A stretch of DNA of 64,000 nt from Mesostigma viride (taxonomy: Eukaryota; Streptophyta; Mesostigmatophyceae; Mesostigmatales; Mesostigmataceae): the NCBI GenBank assembly GCA_009746045.1, contig RPFO01000154.1:1045667-1109666 (forward strand), given 5' to 3'. Positions 45,835-57,000 of this stretch are shown in pieces. How positions within the stretch are numbered: position 1 is the first letter of the stretch; each line of letters begins with the position of its first letter. The translations under genes and the position numbers were made by a program. The notes under the pieces are model-generated. The model was not told where the DNA came from, did no database searches, and worked only from the letters and a program-made list of their open reading frames with translations.

Positions 45835-47050
45835 AGCCACCCATGCAGTAACCCACCCATGCAGCCACCTGGTCACCCACCCAATGAACTGCTTACACTC
45901 TTGCGCGCCCGTGCACCCAGCCACCCACACGTCCACCCACCTAGTGACCAAAGCCAGCCAGCCAGCCGTGCACGTGCTAACCCACCTTATTATATAACCA
46001 CGCATGCACCTAGGCACCCAACCAGCTTAACCAACCCACTTGGACATTCACCCACCCAGCAAGGCACCTGCGCTTGCAACCCACACACCTATAATAGGTA
46101 ATAAGGAAGCACTCACCCATCCAATGAGCCAACCACCCAACCACCCAACCACCTAAACACCCAGCCAGCATGCCCCATATGCACCATCCGGCCACCCACC
46201 CTTGACCCACCCACCCACCCACCCACTCAACCACTCAGTGCCCCCCCACCCTTATACCCACTGACCCACCCACACATGCACTTTCTCAGCCAGCCACCCC
46301 CCACCTCACCCCCAACCTGCACAGCCCTTCACCAGCGATATCAGGTGAGTCGGTCCCAACCATAAACCCACCCACGCATCCATATCTGTGCGCCCACCCG
46401 CCCATCTACCCGTCCCTTCGCCCACCGACCCACACCTAGTCATCTACACATCCACCAGCCACCAACCACCAATGGCCCATCCACCAACCCACCCACCCAC
46501 ACGCATCCCTAACCACCCAACCACTAACCCACCATCCTCAAACCCATGCAATTGTTTCACTCACACATCTAACTACCCACCCACTTAGGAGTCTCCAAAG
46601 CCTATCATCACGCAGACACCTGGCCATCTGCCTACAACCGATCACCCTAACACTCGTCTACCCATCATGACCAGCCACCCATCCACCCACCCTCTCCACC
46701 TGCCTGTGCTCCCAGCTACTCGGCCAGCCATTTACCAAGGCATCCACCTTTCAGCCAGCCACCTGCCATTGAACCCACCCATGTCTAGGAATCCCTTGAA
46801 GCATCTACAGCCTAAGCCTCCCACCCAAGACTTCCAGGGCAACTGAACAACCAACCAACCAATCAACCAGCTACACAACTACCTAACCACCTAACCACTC
46901 AACAACCCGATCACCAAACCACCTAACCACCCAACACCCAAACCAGCCAGGCATGTGCCCGCCCATTTGCCCTCGCACGCCCGCACCATCAGGTCCCTCC
47001 ATACACGCCCCGTTCACCTAGCCAGCCACACACCTAGCCAGCCACCTGCC
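45835..47050. repeat. Degenerate CCAC/CCAA-rich repeat tract
   Basis: Over a kilobase of imperfect CCACC, CCAACC and CCAGCC units on the plus strand. It looks like an old, mutated version of the pure CCCA and CCAA arrays at 23.4-24.3 kb. Open frames in it (Thr-His-Pro-rich) are not credible genes. Confidence 0.85.
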
Positions 47051-48290
47051 CAACTCACGCATGAAGTCAACGTTAGCCATGCATGGCCTCACGTTGCATC
47101 ACTTGCATTGCATGGGTAGTTTGCATGAGGCAGCTTCCATCTCGTTGTCAGCAACTGAAAAGGCTCTTTCTTTACTTTAATGAATGAGCAACAACGTTGG
47201 AAACGTTATCCTATCCCTCTTTAAAACAGTCTTTAAATCAGAAAGACGAGGGCAAATATCTGGACAAGGTGGCAATAACCACTGCAAAATGCACTTGAGA
47301 ACGTCTTATTAATCCAGCTCTCTACCCTTTGAGAAGCTGCCTTGCGTTAGCAGCGATCCTGGGCCCTCTAGCTCGCTCACCTCGCTTAATCTGCGCTTCT
47401 TTATGGCTGCCGGGAGATGCGAAGCTTGAACCCAGCGTGTCGTGGCGAGGTCCTCTGCCCGGCCCATCACACCTCGAAACCGCATGCCGACTAATTAAAA
47501 ACGATGCCCCCCTTTGCCTTTTGTATCGGGCGTCAAAAGAACGATAAACTCGCTTGGAAAACACTGTCGCAAAGAGCTTTCTACAGGCATTATAAGCAAT
47601 TTTCGCAGTTTTTACCGCACTTATTGCACAGCCGGGAGACCATTAGGGACCTTTGCGCGGAATCTCCTGCACGCCATGTCCTGCTGGCTTATTGCCGCAG
47701 GCTGGCAGTATAGGAAGGTCGGGCATAGCCTAAAGAGGTAATTATCTGACGACAAAGATATGCATTGCATGACGCAAGAAACAGACGGATTTCGCACCCC
47801 CCAGTTTATTCACGCAAATGCCGGAAAATTAAAAGCGAAACTCAAAAAACGAAAACACTAACGTTTTCGGGAATATTATAACGAACAAGCTGAGCTATCG
47901 TGCCGGGTTTTTCGTTTCCTCCCGTATCCAGGACCGTGAGACACGTACCACCGAGAAATCTGGATTTCGCGAAAAAAATTGTGCGCTGCAAAAAAAATAT
48001 TTGTCCCGCTCAATGCCCTCGTCGCAATCACAGCGCATATCATTCCAAACTTATGCCATGGATTAATCGTGATGTAAGCTTCGTTTTGACACCTCAGGCG
48101 GCTGAAATGACGCAGGTTTCAGAACGCTAGCTGATGCTCGACCGCCATGGGTGTTTTCGTCGTTTTCGTCTCTCGCGGCGCGGGAAAAATCTAGATCTCG
48201 GACGAAATCCGGACAATAATTTATGTCAAAATTTGGCGGGTTCGCGGTGTTGTGTATAGGGCACCTGCACCACCCAGAGTCTCGTTGCAA
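47050..48290. other. Intergenic, no gene recognised
   Basis: Mixed composition with short open frames on both strands, none with a recognisable domain or consistent splice sites. Confidence 0.4.
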
Positions 48291-48575
48291 CTCCCAGCTA
48301 AGGGGAGCCCGTCATAGATGGGGAAGATCATGCATCATGGCTATACAAGAGCTAGGGCATGGCTTCTCGCGACAAAAGAGCATCTCAGACTCTGCATAGG
48401 CATAGCATGGCTAAATCATGCTTAGTGCAACATCCATGGGGGTCCCATTATAGGCATTGCTTGGCTAAATTCTGAAGGCAACATCATCCATGGAGGGCAT
48501 TATTATGCCGGGGCGCACATGCGCGTGGGCCACATGCTAGGCTATTAAGCCTGACTAATCTACACTATCGGCCGA
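48290..48575. mobile_element. Family A element, inverted orientation
   Basis: Reverse complement of the 44230-44490 type: contains GGCTATACAAGAGCTAGGGC, the CCATGGGGGTCCCATTATAG block and ends in GACTAATCTACACTA, the reverse of the TAGTGTAGATTAG terminus. Confidence 0.75.
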
Positions 48576-48699
48576 GGTCGTGGGGACAGCTGCGCCGCCC
48601 CCGCCCCTGCTCCCAGCCGCCGCCGCCCGCCCGGCCGCCCTGGCCGGCACCGCTGGGCCCCCGGCCCCGCCCGGCCTATAGGTCTGACAGCGGCGGACT

Positions 48700-50350
48700 A
48701 CCTAGTCCCCCCGCTGGTCGGCCCACTTGGCGACCCGTCCGACATGCCTCCTTTCGCCTCCGGCTCTCGCGAGGTCACGGAGGCGGTCCAGTGCCTGCGT
48801 TATGACGCAGCCACCCGCTCCGACGAGATTCCTGCCGCAGTTGTGAAACTTGCAGCCGGATTCGAGGACACCCGGCCGGTGTGATGCTGCTTTTCCAGCC
48901 GGACATCTGCAACCGCCTTCTGCTGTCGTCGCAACCACCTCCAGCGGCCTGGCAACACAGTTTTCGCACGATGCTGTACAAGAACAAGGGGTCGCCAGCC
49001 GACCCCGGCAACTACAGAGGGGTGTGCATTCAAAGTGCCCGGCCCCCTCAAGCTGCAGCTTCTTATGCGGCTCATCCTGAACCGCCTGCGCACGGCCCTG
49101 GACGGTCACCTCAGCGAGACTCAGCACGGCTTCCGTTCATGGGTCGCAACACAGTATACAGGTGCTCTTCGGCTACTCGATCGCCGACTTGTGGAGGAAC
49201 TGCAACGCCTTCAGCGCCCTGGTGAGTCCCCTTTGCACCTTGTGCTGGTGGACTTCATCAAAGCCTTCGATTCGGTTTTCTGGCCTGCGCTTTGGGACAT
49301 CCTCGAGCTGTTCCGGATCCCCCGCCCCCTGATTGCTGTCATCCGCAACCTGTATGTCCACCACTTTCGCGGTGCGCACTTCTTACGGGACCATGCCACC
49401 ACTGATGCCCTTTTTACAGAAGGGTGTGTGGCAGGGCTGCGTGCTGTCGCCCTACCTGTTCATTATTGTGGTCGAATACGTATAATGCTTCAGGCGCGCA
49501 AGCGATGATTTGCCCGCATCAGTGGGTAGGGAACCAGGGGTGCAGGTTGCTAACAAATTCTGGCATCATTGGCGGTGCGGACACGGAGATTCGGCTAGCA
49601 GACATCATTTACGCAGACGACACCACCCTAGACTTCGAGGACACTGGGCACGTGCAGACATGGCCTGACTGCCCGGCAGTGGCTATCGAGGCCCGTGCAG
49701 TGGGGCTTGAGGTCAGCAAGAAGACAGAGGCCCTGGCGGTTGGGCTCACCCACTCACCGCCACCCCTCTATCTCATCGACGGCTCTCGAGTCCTGTATCG
49801 GGACCGCGTCAAGCTGCTGGGCAGCCTGCTCCCTAGCTGCGAGGTGGATGTGGACCATCGCATCTCCCTCGCCTGGCACGCTTTACGCCAGTACCGGGCC
49901 CTGTGGCGCAAGCCCCTGGGCAAGATCGAGAAACAGGACCTGTTTAAGGTCCTCGTCCTTCCTGTACTCACGTATGGGGCCGAGACGTGGACCCTCACCG
50001 CCGACCTGGCCCGCAAGCTGCATGGACGGCGCGGTCACCAACATGCTGCGTTCCATTTTCAGAGTAGGATATGCTGCTCATGTCCGCAACGAGGACCTGT
50101 ACCAGCCAGGGCATGCCATATACCACCAGCACCATTAAGCAGCGGCGCCTGCAGCTAGTAGGGCGGCCTAGCTCGCACCAACCAGGTAGACACCTCACGT
50201 GGCCCCCCCGCGGGACTGCGACCAGCTCAGCCTGGCCGGCACCTCCTGACGTGGGCCGGGCCAGCGATGTTAGACGCCGCAAGCTAGCTAGGCCCGCACC
50301 TTCAAAGAACAGCTAGTAGAGGACATGGGGGGCCTAGGCCTCTCCGTGAT
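48700..50350 (+). pseudogene. Non-LTR retrotransposon reverse transcriptase, decayed
   Basis: Broken frames encode EVTEAVQCLRYDAATRSDEI, then HLSETQHGFRSWVATQYTG, HLVLVDFIKAFDSVFWPALW, the catalytic IYADDTTLDFED at about 49605, KVKLLGS-type and KVLVLPVLTYGAETWTLT motifs. These follow the usual order of LINE RT motifs. No endonuclease domain is visible. Several frame changes occur, and the 3' part is degraded. Confidence 0.85.
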
Positions 50351-50568
50351 TTGGAAGAAGATGATGGACAAGGCCAAGTGGACCCAGGTAATAGAGGATA
50401 ACGAGCCCCCCCCTGTGGGGAAGCGCCCGCGTGTGCAAACCCGTGGGAGGCACGCCAGTGCTGTATAGATAGATGTTGTAGGTAGTAATGCTGTACTTAG
50501 ATGTAGTCGGTAGCTGATGTAGATAGCTTAGACCGGTAGGATTGTATGCACCCACCCATCCATCCATC

Positions 50569-50660
50569 GGGGTTAATGCTCCGTGACTCCCCAACGGGAG
50601 CACCAGTCTTATTAATTAATTAATTAATTAATTAATTAATCTACACTACTGGTATATATT
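50569..50660. repeat. Family B motif, (ATTA)n and TCTACACTA terminus
   Basis: GGGGTTAATGCTCCGTGACT with CCCCAACGGGAGCACCAG is followed by an ATTA run and TCTACACTACTGGTATATAT. The last piece is the terminal motif of family A elements, so the two families meet here. Confidence 0.7.
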
Positions 50661-50840
50661 CTCTAGTCTGAGGTGGCAGGAGGTTCCTGCCAGGGCTTGT
50701 GGTCAACGTGGATGACCACCCCCTCTAGTATACCGGCTTCCCCCTTGCGCTCTGCCGGACGTAGGTCGGCCATAGCTCGCGTCGCCGCTGTTGCTGGGCC
50801 AGGGTCAAGTCGTCGTCCGTTGCCCGCATGTCTCGACGAT
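50660..50840 (-). pseudogene. LINE ORF1-like fragment
   Basis: The minus strand encodes LTLAQQQRRRELWPTYV and GKPVY, matching the plus-strand copy at 30400-30500. Confidence 0.6.
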
Positions 50841-51199
50841 ATAGTTGTCTCCTTGATATCAAGGAGCTAACAACCAGCGCAGGCCAGAAATCGCGGAGAA
50901 AGTTGTCTCCTTGATAAAGTTGACATATCGATAATAATAGGCCGGAAGGCATGCATCATGGGTTCTGAGCAATCCATGGACATAGCTAGCGCTTTAGTGG
51001 AGTTCGATCCGTGTGATCCGTATGATCGATGAATCAAACACATCATATGAAATCGGACCAAACTGTTGAAATGGCATCATGCAAGTAGCCATGGGATGGC
51101 GCGCGGGCACGATAGATATAGAGTAGGGCGGTTTTTGTAGATTGCTTAGACCGGTAGGATTGCGTCTACCCATCAATCCATCCATCCGGGCGATTAATT

Positions 51200-51345
51200 A
51201 ATGGGATGGTGTACGCGCGATTAATTAATCAAGTTTGAACTCGTGCTCCCATTGGGGAGTCACGGAGCATTATAACCCCAAGATTAATTAGTCAAGTTTA
51301 AACTCGTGCTCCCATTGGGGAGTCACGGAGCATTATAACCCCAAT
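51200..51345. repeat. Tandem pair of family B motifs
   Basis: Two copies of a 62-base unit, each with AACTCGTGCTCCCATTGGGG and AGTCACGGAGCATTATAACC, at about 51241 and 51304. They differ by only a few bases. Confidence 0.85.
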
Positions 51346-51349
51346 GGGT

Positions 51350-54056
51350 GGATGGACGGATGCGTACACGCAATCCTATACCGGTCTAAGCTATCTACAA
51401 AACCAGTCCTACTCTATATAACTATGGTGGGCCGGCGACCCTAGGGGTCTTGTCTAGCATGCTGTTGTTTATCACCTGAGCAAACACGCGGCTTCTCCAC
51501 TGCAGGGGGTTGTTGTCCTCTATGACCTGGATCGACCCACTTGGCCTTGTGTATACGTGATGCCATAGGACTGCAAACACATCAATCAATACTTGCATGC
51601 AAACCATGCGCATACTTGGCTTGTCTCCTTGATACCTGGCTTGTCTTATTCAATAAATAAATAACTGACTACCATGCACTGTCATCAATATAAATGAGAC
51701 AACCCTTCAATATGTCCGCCGCAACTATCTGATCTGATCACTGACTACATGACCTGTTTTCTGGACATGCCATGCCACACATCCACCAATGAGACAAAAA
51801 GGAACCCTGAGGCCCACACCACAGAAGGAACCCTGAGGCCCACACCACATATAACAGTCAAGCCTGCCTCTGCCAACGCGCGTCAAGCTCTATCCAAACA
51901 TGGACAAGCAGCCAACCTCCCACTGGCAGTGCCATATGACCCTTCTTGCCAGCAAGTCCTTGTCCGCACGCGGTTCATCGTCTCAGCCTTGCACCCGTCA
52001 TGGTGAGAACGTACACGAACCGACTGCGCTTCCAGAGACTGCACGAACATCTGACTCCCGGCACAATGGCTAGGATGCTGAGCGATGCTGTGCCGAGGGT
52101 GGCATCCCGCCCCGCCCAGCGAGTCTGCTGCCCAAGACAAACCGCCTTTCGAACTTTGCAGGGAAACCTAGGTGAATGCCAGCAACGACGGAGGCACACA
52201 TGCGAATAATGTATACAGACGGGCGGCCAGCACGCGGGGTCACGCATAACTCCCTGGCGACCGTCAGCATCGACACTGCCCACGGAGCATTAATGCAATG
52301 CACTTTCGGGTGCCCATTCCATCCATACTCCTCCCAGCTGCGTGCCCATCCATCCTGCCTTGAATAGCCCATGCGCTGCCCATGTACTTGGCCGCAGATC
52401 GCCTCGACTGTGGGCCGTGGGCGCACAATACTTCGCACCCCTTTCTCAACCAGCACTGGCACCATCAACACCGCAAAAACCTGCCGGCCCATCCTACCGA
52501 TGTGCTATCCACCGCTTGGCTAGGCGCGATACCTTCGAACGGCGGAAGCCCAGCAGGGCAGAACCTGCGTATGCCAGGATCAAAGATCCATTGGTGGCTG
52601 TGACTGAGTGGCACGAGACTTCACAGGGGAGCCTGGGCCATGGGACCAGCGGAGGTCATCAACAGGCCTGCTGGCAGCAGGGACTTACAAGGGGGTCTTT
52701 ACGGAAGAGTATCTAAGGAGGTCTTTAAGCGACAGTCTCGACGGGCCCCTCCGTGGAGACAACAGCCGTGACCCCCATCCATCCGCTGGGTCCAGCGATG
52801 TGTCTCAGGCCAGCCCAATGATGACGAAATACCGTTGCCGAAGCGCACCCTCTGCCTGTGTGCCCTTGGGATGCCATAGCAATGGGGAATGTCCCCTGCA
52901 GTTGTGATGCGGTGGCAAGCTAGCACCGATTCCCAGCGGCATGTTTGTCGGCGTACCGTGCCACAGTACACAGTAGTACACATCGGCTAGCCACCGCGGC
53001 TACCGAGTCACTATGAGCCCTTAGTACTGGGCGCCCGCCAGCTCGTCTCCCGCCCCTCCCCAACTTTTGTACCACGACATGACCCATGACAACCACCAAT
53101 CACTACAGGACCGACGGTGGTCAGCATTTCCTCCAGGGCACCGAAACATTCCTGCTGAAGTGGGCATTCGTGCACCACCGGGTCGAGGCCACGCTGGCAT
53201 CCGCCCCACCCCCCATAAACCGACGGCGATGCAACGCTCCCTTGCTGCATCACCGCTTCATGGTCGTCAAGCGCACTGCGCCACTGGCTCTCAAGGTCAG
53301 GGTAAGACCCCGGCGGTCCGCTACTGGTCCAAGTCGTCAGTGCACAGCCAGGAGGTGATGCTGAGACGCCTATACCTGCTGAGATGGTATACGATGATGA
53401 CGGCCGCCAGGCCTCAACCCTCCAAGCAGCACTGCCCATCTTGGGCTTTGGAAGCACGTCGTCGAAGTGCGACTGGAACATGCAGACCCTTGGCCCTGTC
53501 CCTTGGCACTGGGCGGCGCTCTCCTTTATTCAACGCGAAACCTCCTCTAACCCTATGCAAGCCAGGTGCAAGGCCACACCACGAGCCCCCAGTCTCGTGG
53601 TGATGTGACCTCGCCTCCCCTCGTATCGTGCCTGGCGTACGTCACGTCATGCCCATGTGACGCGCCTGGTGTACGTAACGCAGTGCTCACGTGAGGCAGT
53701 CTACGAGGAAATCAAGGGTCGCGTCTGGCGCGGGCTTTCCTCTTTTCTTGCCTGCCGGCACCTTCCTTGGGCTTTACTCGACCCCGAGATCCTTGCGTGG
53801 CTTCCGCAGAACAACAGAGCAACGGAGACGTTCGCAACACACCCAGCCGAACGTTGGCCATAAGATGCTCGTCACAAATCCTACCCCACATACCATCCTT
53901 ACTCCCCGGGCCACTCCCCTCGACAGTGCCCTCCTTATTCACCATGAACCCGATTGGTCACATCAAGTGCACCTTGCATTCCCCCCCCCCGTAACTCTTT
54001 CATCCCCCCGTAAACCATGTCCCCCTCGCCAAACCCTTCCGTCGCCCCCACCCCGT
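51350..54056. other. Intergenic, no gene recognised
   Basis: Several open frames of 60-180 codons exist on both strands but I see no known domain, and no set of exons with matching phases. The last 400 bases are the 3' flank of zuotin; no TGTAA was found there. Confidence 0.4.
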
Positions 54057-57000
54057 CTACTTTGCGCCCCCCTCCTTCTTGCTCTTGAAGCTCTCCTTGA
54101 TCTCGTTGAAGCGCTTCATGCACTGCGCCTTGGTCTTCCCGGGCACCGCCTCGGCCACCTTCTCCCACCGCTTGTCCATCTCCTTGGGGAACACCTTGAG
54201 CGCTTTGATCAGCGCCAGCTCCTGGACTTGCGTCCAATCAGACGCCGGCGCCGCCGCCGCCGGTGCTCCCGTCGCAGCCTCGGTGGCAGCAACTGCCGCA
54301 GTGGGCGGTGCCACGGTCGCTGCACTCGCCTGTGTCGCTGCCTCTGCAGCCTTGGCACCACTCGCCGGAGCCGAGGACGAGGAGGACTCCGCCGCAGCAG
54401 GGGTGGCAGGCATGGTGGCGGCGGCGGCAGTAGCAGGCTTCACCGCATCGGCTGCGGGGCCATTGCTGCCGGCGGCCGGTTTCGCAGCGGGCGCGACCGC
54501 TGGCTTTGCAGCAGGGGCCGGGGCAGGGGCCGGGGCAGGGGCCGGGGTGGCGGGGGTAGCAGCGGCTGAGACAGCTGGGGTGCTTGTGGCGGCACTCGCG
54601 GATGCGGTGGCGGCGGCGGCGGTATCGGATGGGGTTGTCGTGGGGACGACGACGTCGGTTCGGAGCGAGAGCTCCGACTTGATGGGTGCCGGCGCCTTGC
54701 GCTTGGCGAGGAAGTCGGCAAAGCTGTTCTTGTCGTCCGGCTTGTAGGACTTTAGGAACTTGACCATGCGGAGGACGTCTTCCTTGGAGCGCCCGCGCGC
54801 GGTCAGCTGCTGCGCGATCACGTCCCAGCGGTCGCGCGTCCCACGGGGGAACTTGTGCATGAGCTTGGTCAGGAGCGCGAGGTCTTCCTCCGAGTAGGTC
54901 CCGTGCTCGTCCTCCTCGCGCTGGCGCTCCGCGGCCGCCGCTGTGGGGGCAATGACAAGATCAAGGAGACAACCAGCGCAGGCCAGAGAGAAAGAATGAG
55001 AAGATGGGCAACGAGGAGGAATAGGAGGGGACACGTGAATAGGAGGAATAGGAGGGGACACGTGAATAGGAGGGGACACGTGAATAGGAGGGGACACGTG
55101 AATAGGAGGGGACACGTGAATAGGAGGGGACACGTGAATAGGAGGGGACACGTGAATAGGAGGGGACACGTGAATAGGAGGGGACACGTGAATAGGAGGG
55201 GACACGTGAATAGGAGGGGACACGTGAATAGGAGGGGACACGTGAATAGGAGGGGACACGTGAATAGGAGGGGACACGTGAATAGGAGGGGACACGTGAA
55301 CGTGCCTTCTGGGAGGAGTGGGGAGGGGTGGGGGTGGGGGAGAAGAGCCATACAGGGGCAAGTAATAAGTAAAAATGTAGACAATGACACCGGACATGTG
55401 TATGAGATAATTGTGAGCACGTGTGCGCACACGTGCGTGTAAGTGCTCGTGCGTGTGGGTGGGTGTGGGTGGGTGGATGTGTTATTTGCATGTGTGTCCA
55501 GGTGAGTGTGCGTATGCCCAGTGAGGGAGGGGAATGGTGGGGCGGGATGGGGAGGAGGCACACACAGATAACTACTCTAATTACCGACGAAGAATGCATC
55601 ACCTTTATATTCGCGCTGACCTTCCTCCTAAAGGAATTATTTCACATTCTGACTTCCTCCTCTTATGTATTCTTTAATCACGCCCTACTCCCTGTCTTCT
55701 GTACTCCACAATCTCACCTTCCTCCCTCTGCTTCGCCGCCGCCTCCGCCGCCGCCTGCTCCGCCGCCTTGGACATCTGCGTGCCCTGCTTAAACCTGTCA
55801 AACGCGGCCGAGAGCGCCGCCTCGCCCTGCGCACCATCCTCTGCCGCCTCCAGCGCCTCGCACAGCGACACCAGCGCGCCGTACTCCAGCTCCTGGCACA
55901 GGTACTCGACGAGCGGCTCGCCGTCCCTCATGCACAAGGCGCAGCCCTGCGGACAAGGAAGCGGGAAAGAGGTACAGAAGGATGGATGGCTGTCAGAAGG
56001 GTGGACGGAATGGAAGATAGCGACTCTCTTTCGACGTCAACTTCAACTTCAACGAATGGTACTTGACCATGCTCGAAAAGGCCGTGCTTCATGCATGATG
56101 TGCCCGCCTCCAGAGCAAAACAGCCCAATGAGATGAGCGGCTGTCCACGTGTGAAGTCCAGAGAGGGGATGGGAAAGCCGAGAAACAGCCGCTCTTTTCA
56201 ACTGCAAAACAATGCTTAACTTCGCCCCTTCACTACGTGTTGCCCGAACCCCATCTCCCCCAGCCTCCCTTTTTTCCCCTCCGAATATTCCCCCCCCCCC
56301 CCCTTCCCCGAATGTCCCCCCCTTTCCCCCCCCACGCACCAGCGCCTCACTCCTCGCCCGCAGCCGCTGCCGCTCCTTTCTGATCATCTTCTTCTCCTTC
56401 TCACGCTGCCTCTTCGCCGCCGCCACGTCCTGATTCCTCCGCGCCTCCTCCTCCTCCTTCGCCTTCCTCTCCGCCTCCTCCTTTGCTTTCTTCTCCGCTT
56501 CCTCCCTGAGGCGCGCCTCCTCCCTCTCCTTGCGCTTGCGCTCCTTAAGCTCCTTGGCCTCGTCGCGCAGCCGTCGCAGGCGCGGGTCCTTCCGGTTGGC
56601 CGCGTCGACCAGTTTGCGGATGCGCGCGGCTTCCTCCTTCTTGGCCTTCTTCTGCAGCTTGGCGTTCTGCTGCTCCATCCAGCGCTTGTGCTCTCGGCTC
56701 TCGGCCTGGTGGGAACAAGGGGAATAATGCAAGACAGCGGGGTGACTCAAGAAGGGAATGCTTCAGAAACAGGCAATCGATGAAAGGGCCCTACGTGGTA
56801 TGTAAAAAGAGTATTGCTCTCGTCTGTCACCCTGAGGTCCGAAAAAGGAAGGCTAATGCAGGGAAGGCGGGAAACGAAACAATGCAGGGAAAGAGAAGTC
56901 TGGAGTAGTTGGGGCGGGCAAGGAGGGGGGCGGGGGAAGGGAAAAAGCGGTCGTGGCGGTGGCACGCAAGGAGAAAAAGGGGGGAAGGCGGGGGGGGGGG

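Noticed and set aside
51749-53608. Several 70-180-codon frames in the 51.7-53.6 kb region
   Set aside because: No domain, no phase-consistent splice pairs and overlaps on both strands; treated as chance frames.
55018-55306. CRISPR array
   Set aside because: Units are directly adjacent with no unique spacers, and the genome is eukaryotic.
54855-55442. Gly-His-Val-Asn-Arg repeat protein on the plus strand
   Set aside because: Arises from the 18-bp minisatellite inside a zuotin intron; the repeat length is a multiple of three.
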